Source of the DNA: Mesorhizobium sp. AR07
Lineage (GTDB): Bacteria > Pseudomonadota > Alphaproteobacteria > Rhizobiales > Rhizobiaceae
DNA length: 64,000 nt
NCBI RefSeq assembly: GCF_024746815.1
Contig: NZ_CP080525.1
Location: 2,480,001 to 2,544,000 of the forward strand
Direction of reading: 5' to 3'
Shown here: in pieces, positions 16,807 to 24,522 of the stretch
How positions within the stretch are numbered: the first letter of the stretch is position 1
How the letters are laid out: every line of letters begins with the position of its first letter
Position numbers and translations under genes: made by a program
Notes under the pieces: generated by a model
What the model was told of the DNA's origin: nothing
Database searches by the model: none
Seen by the model: the letters and a program-made list of their open reading frames with translations, nothing else

Positions 16807-16879
16807 TTGCGCCAACTTGACTATTTGCCGCCAACCGGTAAAAGCCGTGTGTCATCGGCGCAGCCCTTTTTGCGTCTGT

Positions 16880-16953
16880 TGGGGAATAGGTTAACGGTAG
16901 ACCCGCAGACTCTGACTCTGTTAGTCCTGGTTCGAATCCAGGTTCCCCAGCCA
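16880..16953 (+). tRNA. tRNA-Gln (CTG), probably phage-encoded
   Basis: A complete cloverleaf is visible. The acceptor stem TGGGGAA pairs with TTCCCCA, the D stem is GGT/ACC, the anticodon loop is CTCTGAC (anticodon CTG, codon CAG), the T arm is CCTGG-TTCGAAT-CCAGG, and CCA is encoded. It sits between phage genes, 0.6 kb from the terminase module and 0.5 kb from the integrase. It is therefore more likely carried by the phage than a host gene. Confidence 0.93.
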
Positions 16954-17030
16954 TCTCCCCATGGGTTGCCTTTCCCCTCGTCAACGCCGATATAGCGCCT
17001 CATAGAGCAGGCGACACAGGCGACCACTGA

Positions 17031-17420
17031 ATGGCAATCATCTATGACGGCAAAAGCACGCGCGGCAATTACACGCCGATTAACCTGGACAACGCGGACG
17101 GCACCAGGGGCTTCCTGTCGCATTTCAACAACTACCTGTTTTTGAAATTCGTCGCCAACAACCCGGAGTCCACTCTCAACGAGCGCATCGACGCCGAGAA
17201 TGAGATGATCCTTTGCGAGAAGAAGCTTGAGTTTTGGGAACGTCATCCGCGCTTCGTTCTGTCGGCCGCCATTCGGCAGATCAGCATTCTGAAATCTCAC
17301 TACCGCATGGATTTCGGAGACCTGAAATACCCGACGCTGGCGCCGCGAGCGGACGAGAAGAACAAGACCCCGTTCACTGAATTTCGATCCGGCGAGAAGC
17401 GTCGAGTTCGAAAGAGATAG
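17031..17420 (+). CDS. Hypothetical protein next to the integrase
   Basis: This 129-residue protein starts MAIIYDGKSTRGNYTPINLD and ends in a basic tail. It contains an acidic and aromatic centre (RIDAENEMILCEKKLEFWER) and no membrane segment or familiar motif. Its stop lies one base from the stop of the convergently encoded integrase, and no terminator separates them. I do not recognise it. Position suggests a phage or integration-module accessory gene. Confidence 0.6.
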   Translation: MAIIYDGKSTRGNYTPINLDNADGTRGFLSHFNNYLFLKFVANNPESTLNERIDAENEMILCEKKLEFWERHPRFVLSAAIRQISILKSHYRMDFGDLKYPTLAPRADEKNKTPFTEFRSGEKRRVRKR

Positions 17421-17421
17421 T

Positions 17422-18594
17422 TCAGCCCAGCAAGTCTGTCAGATCGGTGTCCTTGGCCAGCAGAAACTTGCTGTAAAAATCCATCATGCGAATTCTTTCC
17501 GGCAGATAGAGCGCCGCGTTGTACGCGGACCTCACCTCGTCGAGCGGCACATGGCTTAGTTGGCGCTCGATCGCATCGGGCCGGAAAAGTCCGCTCTCGT
17601 TGAGCACCGTCGAGGCCGTGGTCCTGAAACCGTGAATCGTCGCGCGTGATCGGTAGCCCATCCTATATAAAGCAAACAACAGGGTGTTCTCCGAGATCGG
17701 CTTGTAACCTTCGACGCCCGGAAAGACCCACTCGCTGCCGTTCGATTCCTCTCTCAGCTTTTCGAGCAGCCCTTGCACATGCGACGTGAGCGGAACGATG
17801 TGCTCCTTCTTCATCTTCATTCGCTCTCCGGGAATGCGCCAGGTGTCACCCTTGAACTCTTCCCACTTGGCATATCGAAATTCAGCGGTCCGGACGAAAG
17901 TGTGAGCAACAAATTCTATGCCGAGCGCGGTCTGCTTTTCCCCGTCGTAGGCGTGCAATTTTTTGAAGAACTCGGGCAACGCTTCTTCGCGCAGCGCCGC
18001 TCGATGTTTCTGCCGTGGGGCTCTCTTCATCGCGTCACGCAGCGGGGCGGCAGGGTCGATCTTGGCCTTGTTGTCGGCCACCGCCCACCGGAAGATACCG
18101 CTCACTGTCTGGCGGACTCGCTTGGCCATTTCCAGTGCACCGCGATCTTCGATGGTCCGCAGCAACGCCAGCACCTCCGAAGGCTCGATCTCAGCCACAT
18201 CCTTGTCGCCGATCGCCGGCAGCACATCATCCTCGATCCTCGACCAAATGCGATCCGAGTAGGACGACACCCATCCTGACGCGCGGCCGTTGAACCAGGC
18301 TTTCGCGACCGTGCGGAACTTCCGGTCGTCGGCAACAATATGATCGCGCATTGGGTCTTTCCCCGCTGCCAGCGTCGCCTTGGCCTCGTCACGCGTCGTC
18401 CGCGCAGCGAGCAGGGTGACGCCCGGATAAACACCGATCGAAAGGGTCTTCTGCTTGCCTTCGAAACTGTAGTTCATCCGCCATAGCTTCGATCCTGTCG
18501 TCTTCACAAAGAGGTAGAGCCTCCCCGAATCGGAAAGCTTGTAGTCCTTTTCGGCAGGCTTGGCGTTTCGACAGGCGGTGTCGGTCAGGGCCAT
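17422..18594 (-). CDS. P4-type tyrosine recombinase integrase
   Basis: The product is 390 residues from ATG 18594 (MALTDTACRNAKPAEKDYKL), chosen because GGGAGAAATGCG precedes it. The N-terminal arm-binding domain shows the P4 integrase pattern LSDSGRLYLFVKTTGSKLWR and SIGVYPGVTLLAAR. The C-terminal catalytic domain has the Arg in HTFVRTAEFRYAKWEEF, the HGFRTTAST box, HVPLDEVRSAYN and the nucleophile Tyr in AYNAALYLPERIRMM. It catalyses phage integration and excision. It lies beside a tRNA gene whose 3' end faces it, the usual target of this family. Confidence 0.95.
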   Translation of the reverse strand: MALTDTACRNAKPAEKDYKLSDSGRLYLFVKTTGSKLWRMNYSFEGKQKTLSIGVYPGVTLLAARTTRDEAKATLAAGKDPMRDHIVADDRKFRTVAKAWFNGRASGWVSSYSDRIWSRIEDDVLPAIGDKDVAEIEPSEVLALLRTIEDRGALEMAKRVRQTVSGIFRWAVADNKAKIDPAAPLRDAMKRAPRQKHRAALREEALPEFFKKLHAYDGEKQTALGIEFVAHTFVRTAEFRYAKWEEFKGDTWRIPGERMKMKKEHIVPLTSHVQGLLEKLREESNGSEWVFPGVEGYKPISENTLLFALYRMGYRSRATIHGFRTTASTVLNESGLFRPDAIERQLSHVPLDEVRSAYNAALYLPERIRMMDFYSKFLLAKDTDLTDLLG

Positions 18595-18609
18595 CGCATT
18601 TCTCCCGTG

Positions 18610-18747
18610 TGGTATCGTTGAATCCAATACCACACCAGATACCACATAGCATATTGGGTTGCATTGGGACGCATGGGAATGCATCTGAACGATTTACCGT
18701 GGGTTTGCAAGGAGTTGCGCGGCAGAGTGGGACGCATTGGGAGGCAT
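18610..18747. repeat. Decanucleotide repeats and palindrome in the integrase-tRNA gap
   Basis: Five near-copies of TGGGANGCAT, each 10 bp, occur in two tandem groups: 18655-18664, 18665-18674 and 18675-18684, then 18728-18737 and 18738-18747. TGGTAT at 18610-18615 and ATACCA at 18627-18632 form an inverted repeat nearer the integrase start. Direct repeats placed between an integrase and its tRNA target are typical arm-type binding sites. The inverted repeat could be an integrase operator. Confidence 0.6.
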
Positions 18748-18770
18748 CGGGACCCTTCGAGAAGGGCGAA

Positions 18771-18846
18771 TGGTGGGCCCGGAGGGACTCGAACCCCCAA
18801 CCAAGCGGTTATGAGCCGCCGGCTCTAACCATTGAGCTACAGGCCC
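18771..18846 (-). tRNA. tRNA with CAT anticodon, probably tRNA-Ile2; phage attachment site
   Basis: The cloverleaf is complete. The acceptor GGGCCTG pairs with CGGGCCC, the D arm is GCTC/GAGC, the anticodon loop CTCATAA sits on stem GGCGG/CCGCT, the T arm is GGGGG-TTCGAGT-CCCTC, and CCA is encoded at 18771-18773. The anticodon arm resembles the lysidine-modified Ile2 tRNAs more than elongator Met. The 3' end points to the integrase, so the phage core site probably lies in 18771-18800 with its partner beyond the left edge. Confidence 0.9.
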
Positions 18847-18981
18847 CACGCGGGCTGGATTAATGTTTTTCATGTCGCGGCACAAGGCTTTCCCGACAGG
18901 CTTTCGGAGATCGCCCAAATCAACCCATAATCGCGCTCTACGCGACGCTTGCGACTTGATCGCGGACCAAGGAGATTTTTC

Positions 18982-19695
18982 ATGACCAGACATCTTTTGC
19001 CACTCGCGCTCGCCGCCGCAATCGCTTTTCCGGCGATGGCTGGAGCCGCCGATTTGCCGACGCCGCCCCGTATCATTGTGTCAGGCGAAGGCGAAGCAAC
19101 CGTAGCGCCTGATCTGGCTATCCTGACGCTGAGCGTCATGCGCGAGGCCAAGACCGCGCGCGCCGCCCTTGACGCCAACAACGATGCCATGGCCGCCGTG
19201 ATCGCGGCGATGAAGTCGGCCGGCATCAAGGACCGCGACCTGCAGACATCAGGCATCCAGATCAACCCGCGCTACAACTACACCAACAAGCCGGACGGCA
19301 GCCAGCAGGCCGAACTGATCGCCTACCAGGTGACCAACACGCTGTCGGTGCGTGTGCGCGATGTCGACAAGACCGGCGAGATTCTGGACAAGGCGGTATC
19401 GCTCGGCGTCAACCAGGGCGGCGGCATCGCCTTCACCAATGACGACCCGGCGGCCACCGTCACCGAGGCTCGCAAGAAGGCGGTTGCCAATGCCATGGCC
19501 AAAGCCAAGACGCTGGCCGAGGCGGCTGGCGTCAGCATCGGCCGGGTGCTCGAGATCACCGACCAGAACATCGCGCCGTCCCCGATGCCGATCAACGCCA
19601 AGGCCTTCGATGCCGCGCCGGGCGGTGGAGCTCCGGTGCAGGCCGGCGAGAATTCCTACAATGTCCAGGTCACCGTCACTTTCGAACTGAAGTAA
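18982..19695 (+). CDS. SIMPL-domain periplasmic protein (YggE-like)
   Basis: The product is 237 residues from ATG 18982, with AAGGAG 8 bases upstream. Residues 1-23 are a signal peptide ending near AMAGAADLP. The rest is a SIMPL/DUF541 domain: IIVSGEGEATVAPDLAILTL, then SGIQINPRYNYTNKPDG and ITDQNIAPSPMP. Family members are periplasmic and are linked to oxidative stress tolerance or outer membrane interactions, with no known enzymatic activity. It is monocistronic, between the tRNA and a strong terminator. Confidence 0.88.
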   Translation: MTRHLLPLALAAAIAFPAMAGAADLPTPPRIIVSGEGEATVAPDLAILTLSVMREAKTARAALDANNDAMAAVIAAMKSAGIKDRDLQTSGIQINPRYNYTNKPDGSQQAELIAYQVTNTLSVRVRDVDKTGEILDKAVSLGVNQGGGIAFTNDDPAATVTEARKKAVANAMAKAKTLAEAAGVSIGRVLEITDQNIAPSPMPINAKAFDAAPGGGAPVQAGENSYNVQVTVTFELK

Positions 19696-19760
19696 GCGGC
19701 TCCTGACGATCCGTGGACGAGCCATGCTCGGCCACGGATCACCAACCAGTACCATCCATG

Positions 19761-19795
19761 AAAAACCCCGCGGGATTGCTCCCGCGGGGTTTTTT
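19761..19795. terminator. Bidirectional rho-independent terminator
   Basis: An 11-bp perfect stem ACCCCGCGGGA/TCCCGCGGGGT with loop TTGC is flanked by AAAA on one side and TTTTT on the other. It serves the SIMPL-domain gene on the plus strand and can also stop minus-strand transcripts of the convergent small secreted protein. Confidence 0.92.
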
Positions 19796-19874
19796 CGAGC
19801 CACGCTCAGGCTGATCTTCGAAGGCTGGTCTTCGCAGAAGATCATGCCGCCAAGATCATGCCTCCGAGCTGAAC

Positions 19875-20231
19875 TCAGCGATATATAACCGGGCAGCCGC
19901 GCTCATTGGCGAACACGATGACGACGCGGTCGCCGTCCTGGCGGCCCACCACCTTCACCGCCCGACCGTTGACGTCGACGATGCGGGCACGACGGAGGCC
20001 CATGCGGTCGGCCTTGTCGAGGGCGCGGTCCGGCGAACAGCCCCGACGCCAGTCGCCACGGCGTTCGTCACGGCGATGGCGATAGCCGTCGTCACCGGCA
20101 TAGACGCCGAAACGCGTGTCGTTGTTGTTGCCGAAACCGAGATAGAGGCTGTCGGCATGAGCGGGAATGGCCGCCAGCGTGCCGAGGCCGACCAGCGCCG
20201 AGAGGGCTGCCGTCTTGATCGTGTTGAACAT
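19875..20231 (-). CDS. Small secreted basic protein, unknown function
   Basis: This 118-residue protein has a signal peptide (MFNTIKTAALSALVGLGTLA, cleavage near AHADS). The mature part has a Gly/Asn/Asp-rich start (YLGFGNNNDTRFGVYAGDDG), a highly basic linker, and a compact C-terminus with two cysteines (RGCSPDRALDKADRMGLRRA and ERGCPVIYR). The C-terminal part resembles small periplasmic proteins common in Rhizobiales. It has a good ribosome site (AAAAGGAGAGAAG) and converges on the SIMPL gene. Confidence 0.8.
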   Translation of the reverse strand: MFNTIKTAALSALVGLGTLAAIPAHADSLYLGFGNNNDTRFGVYAGDDGYRHRRDERRGDWRRGCSPDRALDKADRMGLRRARIVDVNGRAVKVVGRQDGDRVVIVFANERGCPVIYR

Positions 20232-20447
20232 CGTCTTCTCTCCTTTTCGCGGGCTTTCGCCCGTCCTCGTGAACCGATAGGGGGGGAGAATGCACTTGCC
20301 TGTCTGAACTTTTTGCGAACCGGCTGTTCATCTCCGGTTCATGTCGCCTGAGCACCGACGTGGCGCATGGCAACCGACCGCTAAAACGATTTCACCCGCA
20401 ACGCCAGGCCGCACTGCCGGTTTCGACACCGGCCAATTTGCAATCAG

Positions 20448-20511
20448 GGCTCGTCGCCTCGGCGCGAGCCCTACGGCTCGTCGTCTCGGCGCGAGCCTCA
20501 GGGCTCGTCGT
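20448..20511. repeat. 27-bp imperfect tandem repeat, 2.4 copies
   Basis: GGCTCGTCGYCTCGGCGCGAGCC at 20448-20470 recurs at 20475-20497, and a third partial copy (GGCTCGTCGTC) begins at about 20501 inside the 3' end of the YkgJ-family gene. Each full unit is itself a hairpin (GGCTCG/CGAGCC), so the tract may act as a weak transcription stop for that gene. Confidence 0.6.
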
Positions 20512-20944
20512 CCAGCATGTAGTCGAAATAGTCTTCCGGCTCGGCAAGATCGGTCTCGCTGGCCTTGACCCGGCCGCGCATCGAGATGCCGGCCTCATGC
20601 ACGGTCTCGGCACTGCCCGACACCAGCCGGTGCCACCAGTAGAGATCACGGCCCTCGGCCACCAGCCGGTAGGCGCAAGTGCTGGGCAGCCAGCTGATGG
20701 TGCGCACATTCTGCGGTGTCAGCCCGACGCAGTCGGGAACGCGCGCCAGCCGATTGGCATAATCCGAGCAGCGGCAGCTCTGCGCGTCGAACAGCCGGCA
20801 GCCGACGCTGGTCCAGTAGATCTCGCCGGTGTCCTCGTCCTCGAGCTTCGACAGGCAGCATTTGCCGCAACCGTCGCAGAGCGACTCCCACTCGGCCGGG
20901 CTCATCGCCTCCAGCGTCTTGGCTTTCCAGAATGGCGTTTCCAT
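20498..20944 (-). CDS. YcgN/YkgJ-family cysteine cluster protein (UPF0260)
   Basis: The product is 148 residues starting at [20 protein letters not shown]. Eight conserved Cys define the family: [10 protein letters not shown] near residue 25, [15 protein letters not shown] near 50-65, PDCVGL near 75 and STCAYRL near 90. These probably bind an iron-sulfur or zinc centre, and no reaction is known. A longer frame to 21022 exists but its extra residues do not resemble the family start. The last codons lie in a 27-bp tandem repeat, giving the acidic end MLDDEP. Confidence 0.88.
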   Translation of the reverse strand: METPFWKAKTLEAMSPAEWESLCDGCGKCCLSKLEDEDTGEIYWTSVGCRLFDAQSCRCSDYANRLARVPDCVGLTPQNVRTISWLPSTCAYRLVAEGRDLYWWHRLVSGSAETVHEAGISMRGRVKASETDLAEPEDYFDYMLDDEP

Positions 20945-21140
20945 TCCCGGGATGTGGCCCCGGCCGCCGGCAAGGTCAAGCGTGGCAATGGCCCGAATGC
21001 GGCACAGCCAGGCGAAAGACACGAAGTTGCCTTCAAAAGGCCGGCCAATCGCCCCGTACGGCCTCTATCCGAAGCAAACTGGAACCAATCGGCCCAAGAT
21101 CGGTTTCGGCAAGGATGGGACCCCACAAGGAGAGTTTTCG

Positions 21141-23348
21141 ATGAAACGCCAACCACGGATTCTGGCAGGCACCGCACTTGGCCTGCTGATGGCATCCGCG
21201 CCGTTGGGCGCGTTCCCGCTTCAGGGAAGTGCCGCGTCCGGCCCCGCCCAGCACACGTCAGCCGCGTTCATTTTGGCGCAAGCAGCGTGCGCCGAGGGTG
21301 AATCGGCCGAGGCCTGTGCACAGAAGCAGCAAGCGGAGCCGAAACAAAAGCCCGAGAGGAAGAAGGCCGAGCCACAGCAGCAGGCGGCGCCCGCCCAGAG
21401 CGAGCAGCCCGCCGAGCAGAAACAGCCGCGCAAGAAGGCGGCGGAGCAACAACAGACGGCACCCGCCCCTGCCGAGCAGGCCGCTCCGGCAGCCGAAGAG
21501 CAGCAGCCGCGCAAGAAGAAGCGTGATCAGCAGCAGACTGAGCAGGCACCGGCGCAAGCGGCCCCCGCAGAGCAGGCCGCGCCAGCCGCGGAGCAGCCGA
21601 AGCCGCGCAAGAAGAAGAACGATCAGCAACAGCAGACCGAAGCGCCGGCCGAACAGGCACCCGCCGGCCAGGCAGGACCCGCCAACGACAATCAGCAGGG
21701 CGAACAAGCCAAGCCACGCAAGAAACACAAGCAGGACCAGCAGGCGGCGCCGACCGAGGTAGCGCCGGCCGTCGAGCCCGCGCAGAAACCGGCGGTCGAG
21801 CCTACGCAGAAGCCCGAAAGGCAGAAGAAGCCTGTTGATGCCGCCAAACCAGCCGTCGTGCCGGAAGCCGCCCCGACGCCGACCGAGAAGGCAGCTCCTG
21901 CCGGAGAGGCGAAGCCAAAGGTCGAGCCGGCTCCTGCCGGCGAAGAGCCTGCGGCCCAGGGCGAGCAGCCGCAGGACAAAACCAAGAAGCACGGCAAGAA
22001 ACCAGCAGGTGAGCAGCCTGCCACTGGCGAGCAGCCGGCAAACGGCGAGAAGCCGGCTGCCGGTGAGCAACCTGCCAATGGCAAGAAACCCGTCACCGCT
22101 GAACAACCCGCCACCGGCAAGCAGCCAGCCAATGGCGACAAGGCCGCGCCTGTCCAGGGCGAAAATCCTGTGCAGGGCGAAGCGCCGGCCGATCCGAACG
22201 CCGCTCCCCTACTGGACAGCCAGAAGGATGCCGAGCGCAATGGCGGCGGCAGGAAGCGTGGCGACAAGAACGGCCAGCAGCAGAATGGTGGGCAGAATGC
22301 CCAGAAAGGCGGGGATCAGGGCAAGAAGCCCGTGGTCGCGCCTGTCGATCAGGGGCCGCCGCCCACCGACGACAAGGCCGCCCAGCAGGAGATCAAGTCT
22401 GAAAAGATGGTCCCGGTGACCGAAGAAAAAGGGAAGCGTCTCGATCGTGCGCCCGACGAGAACATCCGCGACCGCCGCCGCCCCAAGGGCGTCGACGTGC
22501 TCAAGGAAATCGGCGACCGCGTCATCATCCAGCTCAACGACCAGACGATCGTCCAGAGCAATGACGGCTCGCGCATGAACCGCGGCGCCAAGGATGTCTA
22601 CTATGAGGATCTGCCGCAAGGCCGCACACGCGAGACCGTCGAGCGCGGCAATGGCGTCCAGATCGTCACCATTCGCAACCGCTACGGCGATGTCATCCAG
22701 CGTTCGCGCATCACGCCCGATGGCCGCGAATATGTGCTGAGCTATGTCGACGAGCAGAACTATCAGGATGAGGGCGACTGGCGCGATCCCGGCGACGACC
22801 TGCCGCCGATGCGGCTGACCATCCCGCGCCGGCAGTACATCCTCGATTCCGAGAACGTCGAAAGCCCTGATGACTACTACACCTTCCTCGAACAGCCGCC
22901 GGTGGAGAAGGTCCAGCGCCTCTATTCGATCGATGAGGTCAAGCGTTCGGCCCGCGTGCGCGACATCGCACGCCGCGTCGACCTCGACACGCTGAACTTC
23001 GAATTCGGCTCGGCCTCGATCTCCGACACCGAGGTGCAGAAACTCGAGGGCGTCGCCAACGCCATGGAGAAGCTGTTGAAGAAGAACCCGGCCGAGACCT
23101 TCCTGATTGAAGGTCATACCGACGCCGTCGGCACGCCGGAGGCGAACCTGGCCCTGTCCGATCGTCGCGCGGAATCGGTGGCCGAGGCCCTCACCAATGC
23201 CTTCGGCATCCCGCCGGAGAACCTGACGACGCAGGGCTATGGCGAGGAGTATCTGAAGGTCAACACGGCGGCGCCCAACCGCGAGAACCGGCGTGTCGCC
23301 ATCCGCCGCATCACCTCGCTGGTAGCACCTGTCGCCAGCAACAATTAG
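21141..23348 (+). CDS. OmpA-family outer membrane/peptidoglycan-binding protein with long repetitive linker
   Basis: The product is 735 residues from ATG 21141 (MKRQPRILAGTALGLLMASA), after AGGAGAG. A signal peptide is followed by roughly 370 residues of low complexity built from Ala, Pro, Glu, Gln and Lys, including repeated QQPRKKK-type and AGEQPATGEQPANGEKP blocks. From about residue 430 a folded region appears, and the C-terminal 120 residues are an OmpA peptidoglycan-binding domain (FEFGSASISDTEVQKLEG, LIEGHTDAVGTPEANLALSD, LTTQGYGEEYLKVN). It probably spans from envelope to cell wall. Confidence 0.9.
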   Translation: MKRQPRILAGTALGLLMASAPLGAFPLQGSAASGPAQHTSAAFILAQAACAEGESAEACAQKQQAEPKQKPERKKAEPQQQAAPAQSEQPAEQKQPRKKAAEQQQTAPAPAEQAAPAAEEQQPRKKKRDQQQTEQAPAQAAPAEQAAPAAEQPKPRKKKNDQQQQTEAPAEQAPAGQAGPANDNQQGEQAKPRKKHKQDQQAAPTEVAPAVEPAQKPAVEPTQKPERQKKPVDAAKPAVVPEAAPTPTEKAAPAGEAKPKVEPAPAGEEPAAQGEQPQDKTKKHGKKPAGEQPATGEQPANGEKPAAGEQPANGKKPVTAEQPATGKQPANGDKAAPVQGENPVQGEAPADPNAAPLLDSQKDAERNGGGRKRGDKNGQQQNGGQNAQKGGDQGKKPVVAPVDQGPPPTDDKAAQQEIKSEKMVPVTEEKGKRLDRAPDENIRDRRRPKGVDVLKEIGDRVIIQLNDQTIVQSNDGSRMNRGAKDVYYEDLPQGRTRETVERGNGVQIVTIRNRYGDVIQRSRITPDGREYVLSYVDEQNYQDEGDWRDPGDDLPPMRLTIPRRQYILDSENVESPDDYYTFLEQPPVEKVQRLYSIDEVKRSARVRDIARRVDLDTLNFEFGSASISDTEVQKLEGVANAMEKLLKKNPAETFLIEGHTDAVGTPEANLALSDRRAESVAEALTNAFGIPPENLTTQGYGEEYLKVNTAAPNRENRRVAIRRITSLVAPVASNN

Positions 23349-23425
23349 GTCATGATTTCAAAACCATGACCTAGTTTGCGGACTCCGCGCGAGAAGCAAC
23401 CATCCCCGGTCCTGCCGGGGATGGT
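23346..23425 (+). terminator. Two hairpins after the OmpA gene
   Basis: TAGGTCATG pairs with CATGACCTA around 10 bases at 23346-23373, overlapping the stop codon. ACCATCCCCGG pairs with CCGGGGATGGT at 23399-23425 (11 bp, 5-base loop). Neither has a T run. They may protect the mRNA end or act as weak terminators. Confidence 0.55.
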
Positions 23426-23552
23426 TCGACGTGCCAGGTTAAACAAGAATTGTACCGGCATCAGGCCGGCTCATTGAATCGCGGGCCTGCCCACACCAGA
23501 TTCTGGACTGGGCATTCCCTGCCCCGTCCCGACTCCAGCGGGATGCATTGAG

Positions 23553-23583
23553 CCCCGCCGGTCCCTCTCCGGCGGGGTTTTTT
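23553..23583 (+). terminator. Rho-independent terminator
   Basis: CCCCGCCGG pairs with CCGGCGGGG (9 bp, 7-base loop) and is followed by six T. It is 200 bp downstream of the OmpA gene and insulates the membrane protein gene that follows. Confidence 0.88.
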
Positions 23584-23742
23584 GTCTTGCAAACAGGGAC
23601 GACCTGACTGAAATACGGCCGACGACCTCACGGCCCGCTATCCCAAGAGAACCAACCGGAACCACTCTATGAAGCGTCTCGAATCGAATCGATCATCCTT
23701 GCCTCCCGCTGGCTGCTGGTCGTTTTCTATCTCGGGCTGGGC

Positions 23743-24177
23743 GTGGCGCTGGCCGTCTATGCCCTGTCCTTCGGTAAGAAGCTCTATGAGTTCGTCACCG
23801 TGGCCTTCACGCTTGGCGACACCGACACCATCCTGAAAATGCTCGGGCGGATCGATGCCGCGCTGGTCGCCTCGCTGGTGGTGATGGTCATCATCTCGGG
23901 CTACGAGAACTTCGTCAGCCGCTTCGACGATCAGGACGGCGGCGTGCATTGGCTGGGCACGATCGACGTCGGTTCGCTGAAGGTCAAGGTCGCCTCGACC
24001 ATCGTCGCCATCTCGTCCATCCACCTCCTGCAGGTGTTCCTCAACTCGTCCTCTTACACGACCGAACAGCTGATGTGGCTGACCATCATCCACCTCGCCT
24101 TCGTCGTCTCGGCCTTCATGCTGGCCTATATCGACCGGCTGATGGGCCTGAGCAAAGGCAAGAAGGACGAGGCGTGA
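23743..24177 (+). CDS. YqhA/TIGR00645-family inner membrane protein, 5' end apparently frameshifted
   Basis: The recoverable frame from GTG 23743 gives 144 residues with hydrophobic segments near residues 1-15, 35-60 (ALVASLVVMVIISGYENFVS) and 110-130. This fits the small YqhA/TIGR00645 membrane family. The same frame is open upstream and reads family-like sequence (IESIILASRWLLVVFYLG) but has no start codon. An ATG at 23669 begins MKRLES in the adjacent frame, so one base seems to be missing near 23680-23695. Full-length members begin with a segment of this kind. Confidence 0.72.
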   Translation: MALAVYALSFGKKLYEFVTVAFTLGDTDTILKMLGRIDAALVASLVVMVIISGYENFVSRFDDQDGGVHWLGTIDVGSLKVKVASTIVAISSIHLLQVFLNSSSYTTEQLMWLTIIHLAFVVSAFMLAYIDRLMGLSKGKKDEA

Positions 24178-24247
24178 GGCTTGCGCAGTCCTGTGCTTGT
24201 TGGCATTCGGGAAAATTGATACCATCTATTGGTATTGGAGATTCATC

Positions 24248-24484
24248 ATGCCCAAGAACACCTCCATCACCCTAGGCGATCAGTACGACGCCTTTATCCA
24301 GCGGCAGATAGCGAAGGGCCGTTTTGGGTCGGCAAGCGAAGCCGTTCGGGCCGGTCTTCGTCTTTTGGAAGAACAGGAACTCAAGCTCGAGCAACTCCGG
24401 TCTGCCATCGATGAGGGAGATATGTCAGGCGATCCGGAGCCATTCGACTTCGATGCCTTTCTAGAGTCAAAGAAGCGCGGATGA
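24248..24484 (+). CDS. parD: ParD-family antitoxin
   Basis: The product is 78 residues from ATG 24248 (MPKNTSITLGDQYDAFIQRQ). It has the ribbon-helix-helix DNA-binding start and the KGRFGSASEAVRAGLRLLEEQE segment typical of ParD, then an acidic C-terminus that wraps the toxin. The stop overlaps an ATG at 24481 (ATGA), where a ParE toxin normally starts. Only a short stub of such a toxin remains, so this antitoxin appears to be orphaned. Confidence 0.85.
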   Translation: MPKNTSITLGDQYDAFIQRQIAKGRFGSASEAVRAGLRLLEEQELKLEQLRSAIDEGDMSGDPEPFDFDAFLESKKRG

Positions 24485-24522
24485 AGCGAACCGTTAGGTT
24501 CTCACCAACCCAAGCATCTTTA
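24481..24522 (+). pseudogene. Remnant of a ParE-type toxin gene
   Basis: The frame starting in the ParD stop codon reads MKRTVRFSPTQASLK, close to the first strand and helix start of ParE/RelE toxins. It then runs into the 3' end of the opposite-strand SDR gene, where the predicted protein no longer resembles ParE. A deletion or rearrangement junction near 24520 is inferred. The stub is too short to be functional. Confidence 0.5.

Noticed and set aside
18595..18684. 30-residue extension of the integrase
   Set aside because: It covers the repeat and operator region. The ATG at 18594 has a good ribosome site and starts with the conserved P4 integrase N-terminus.
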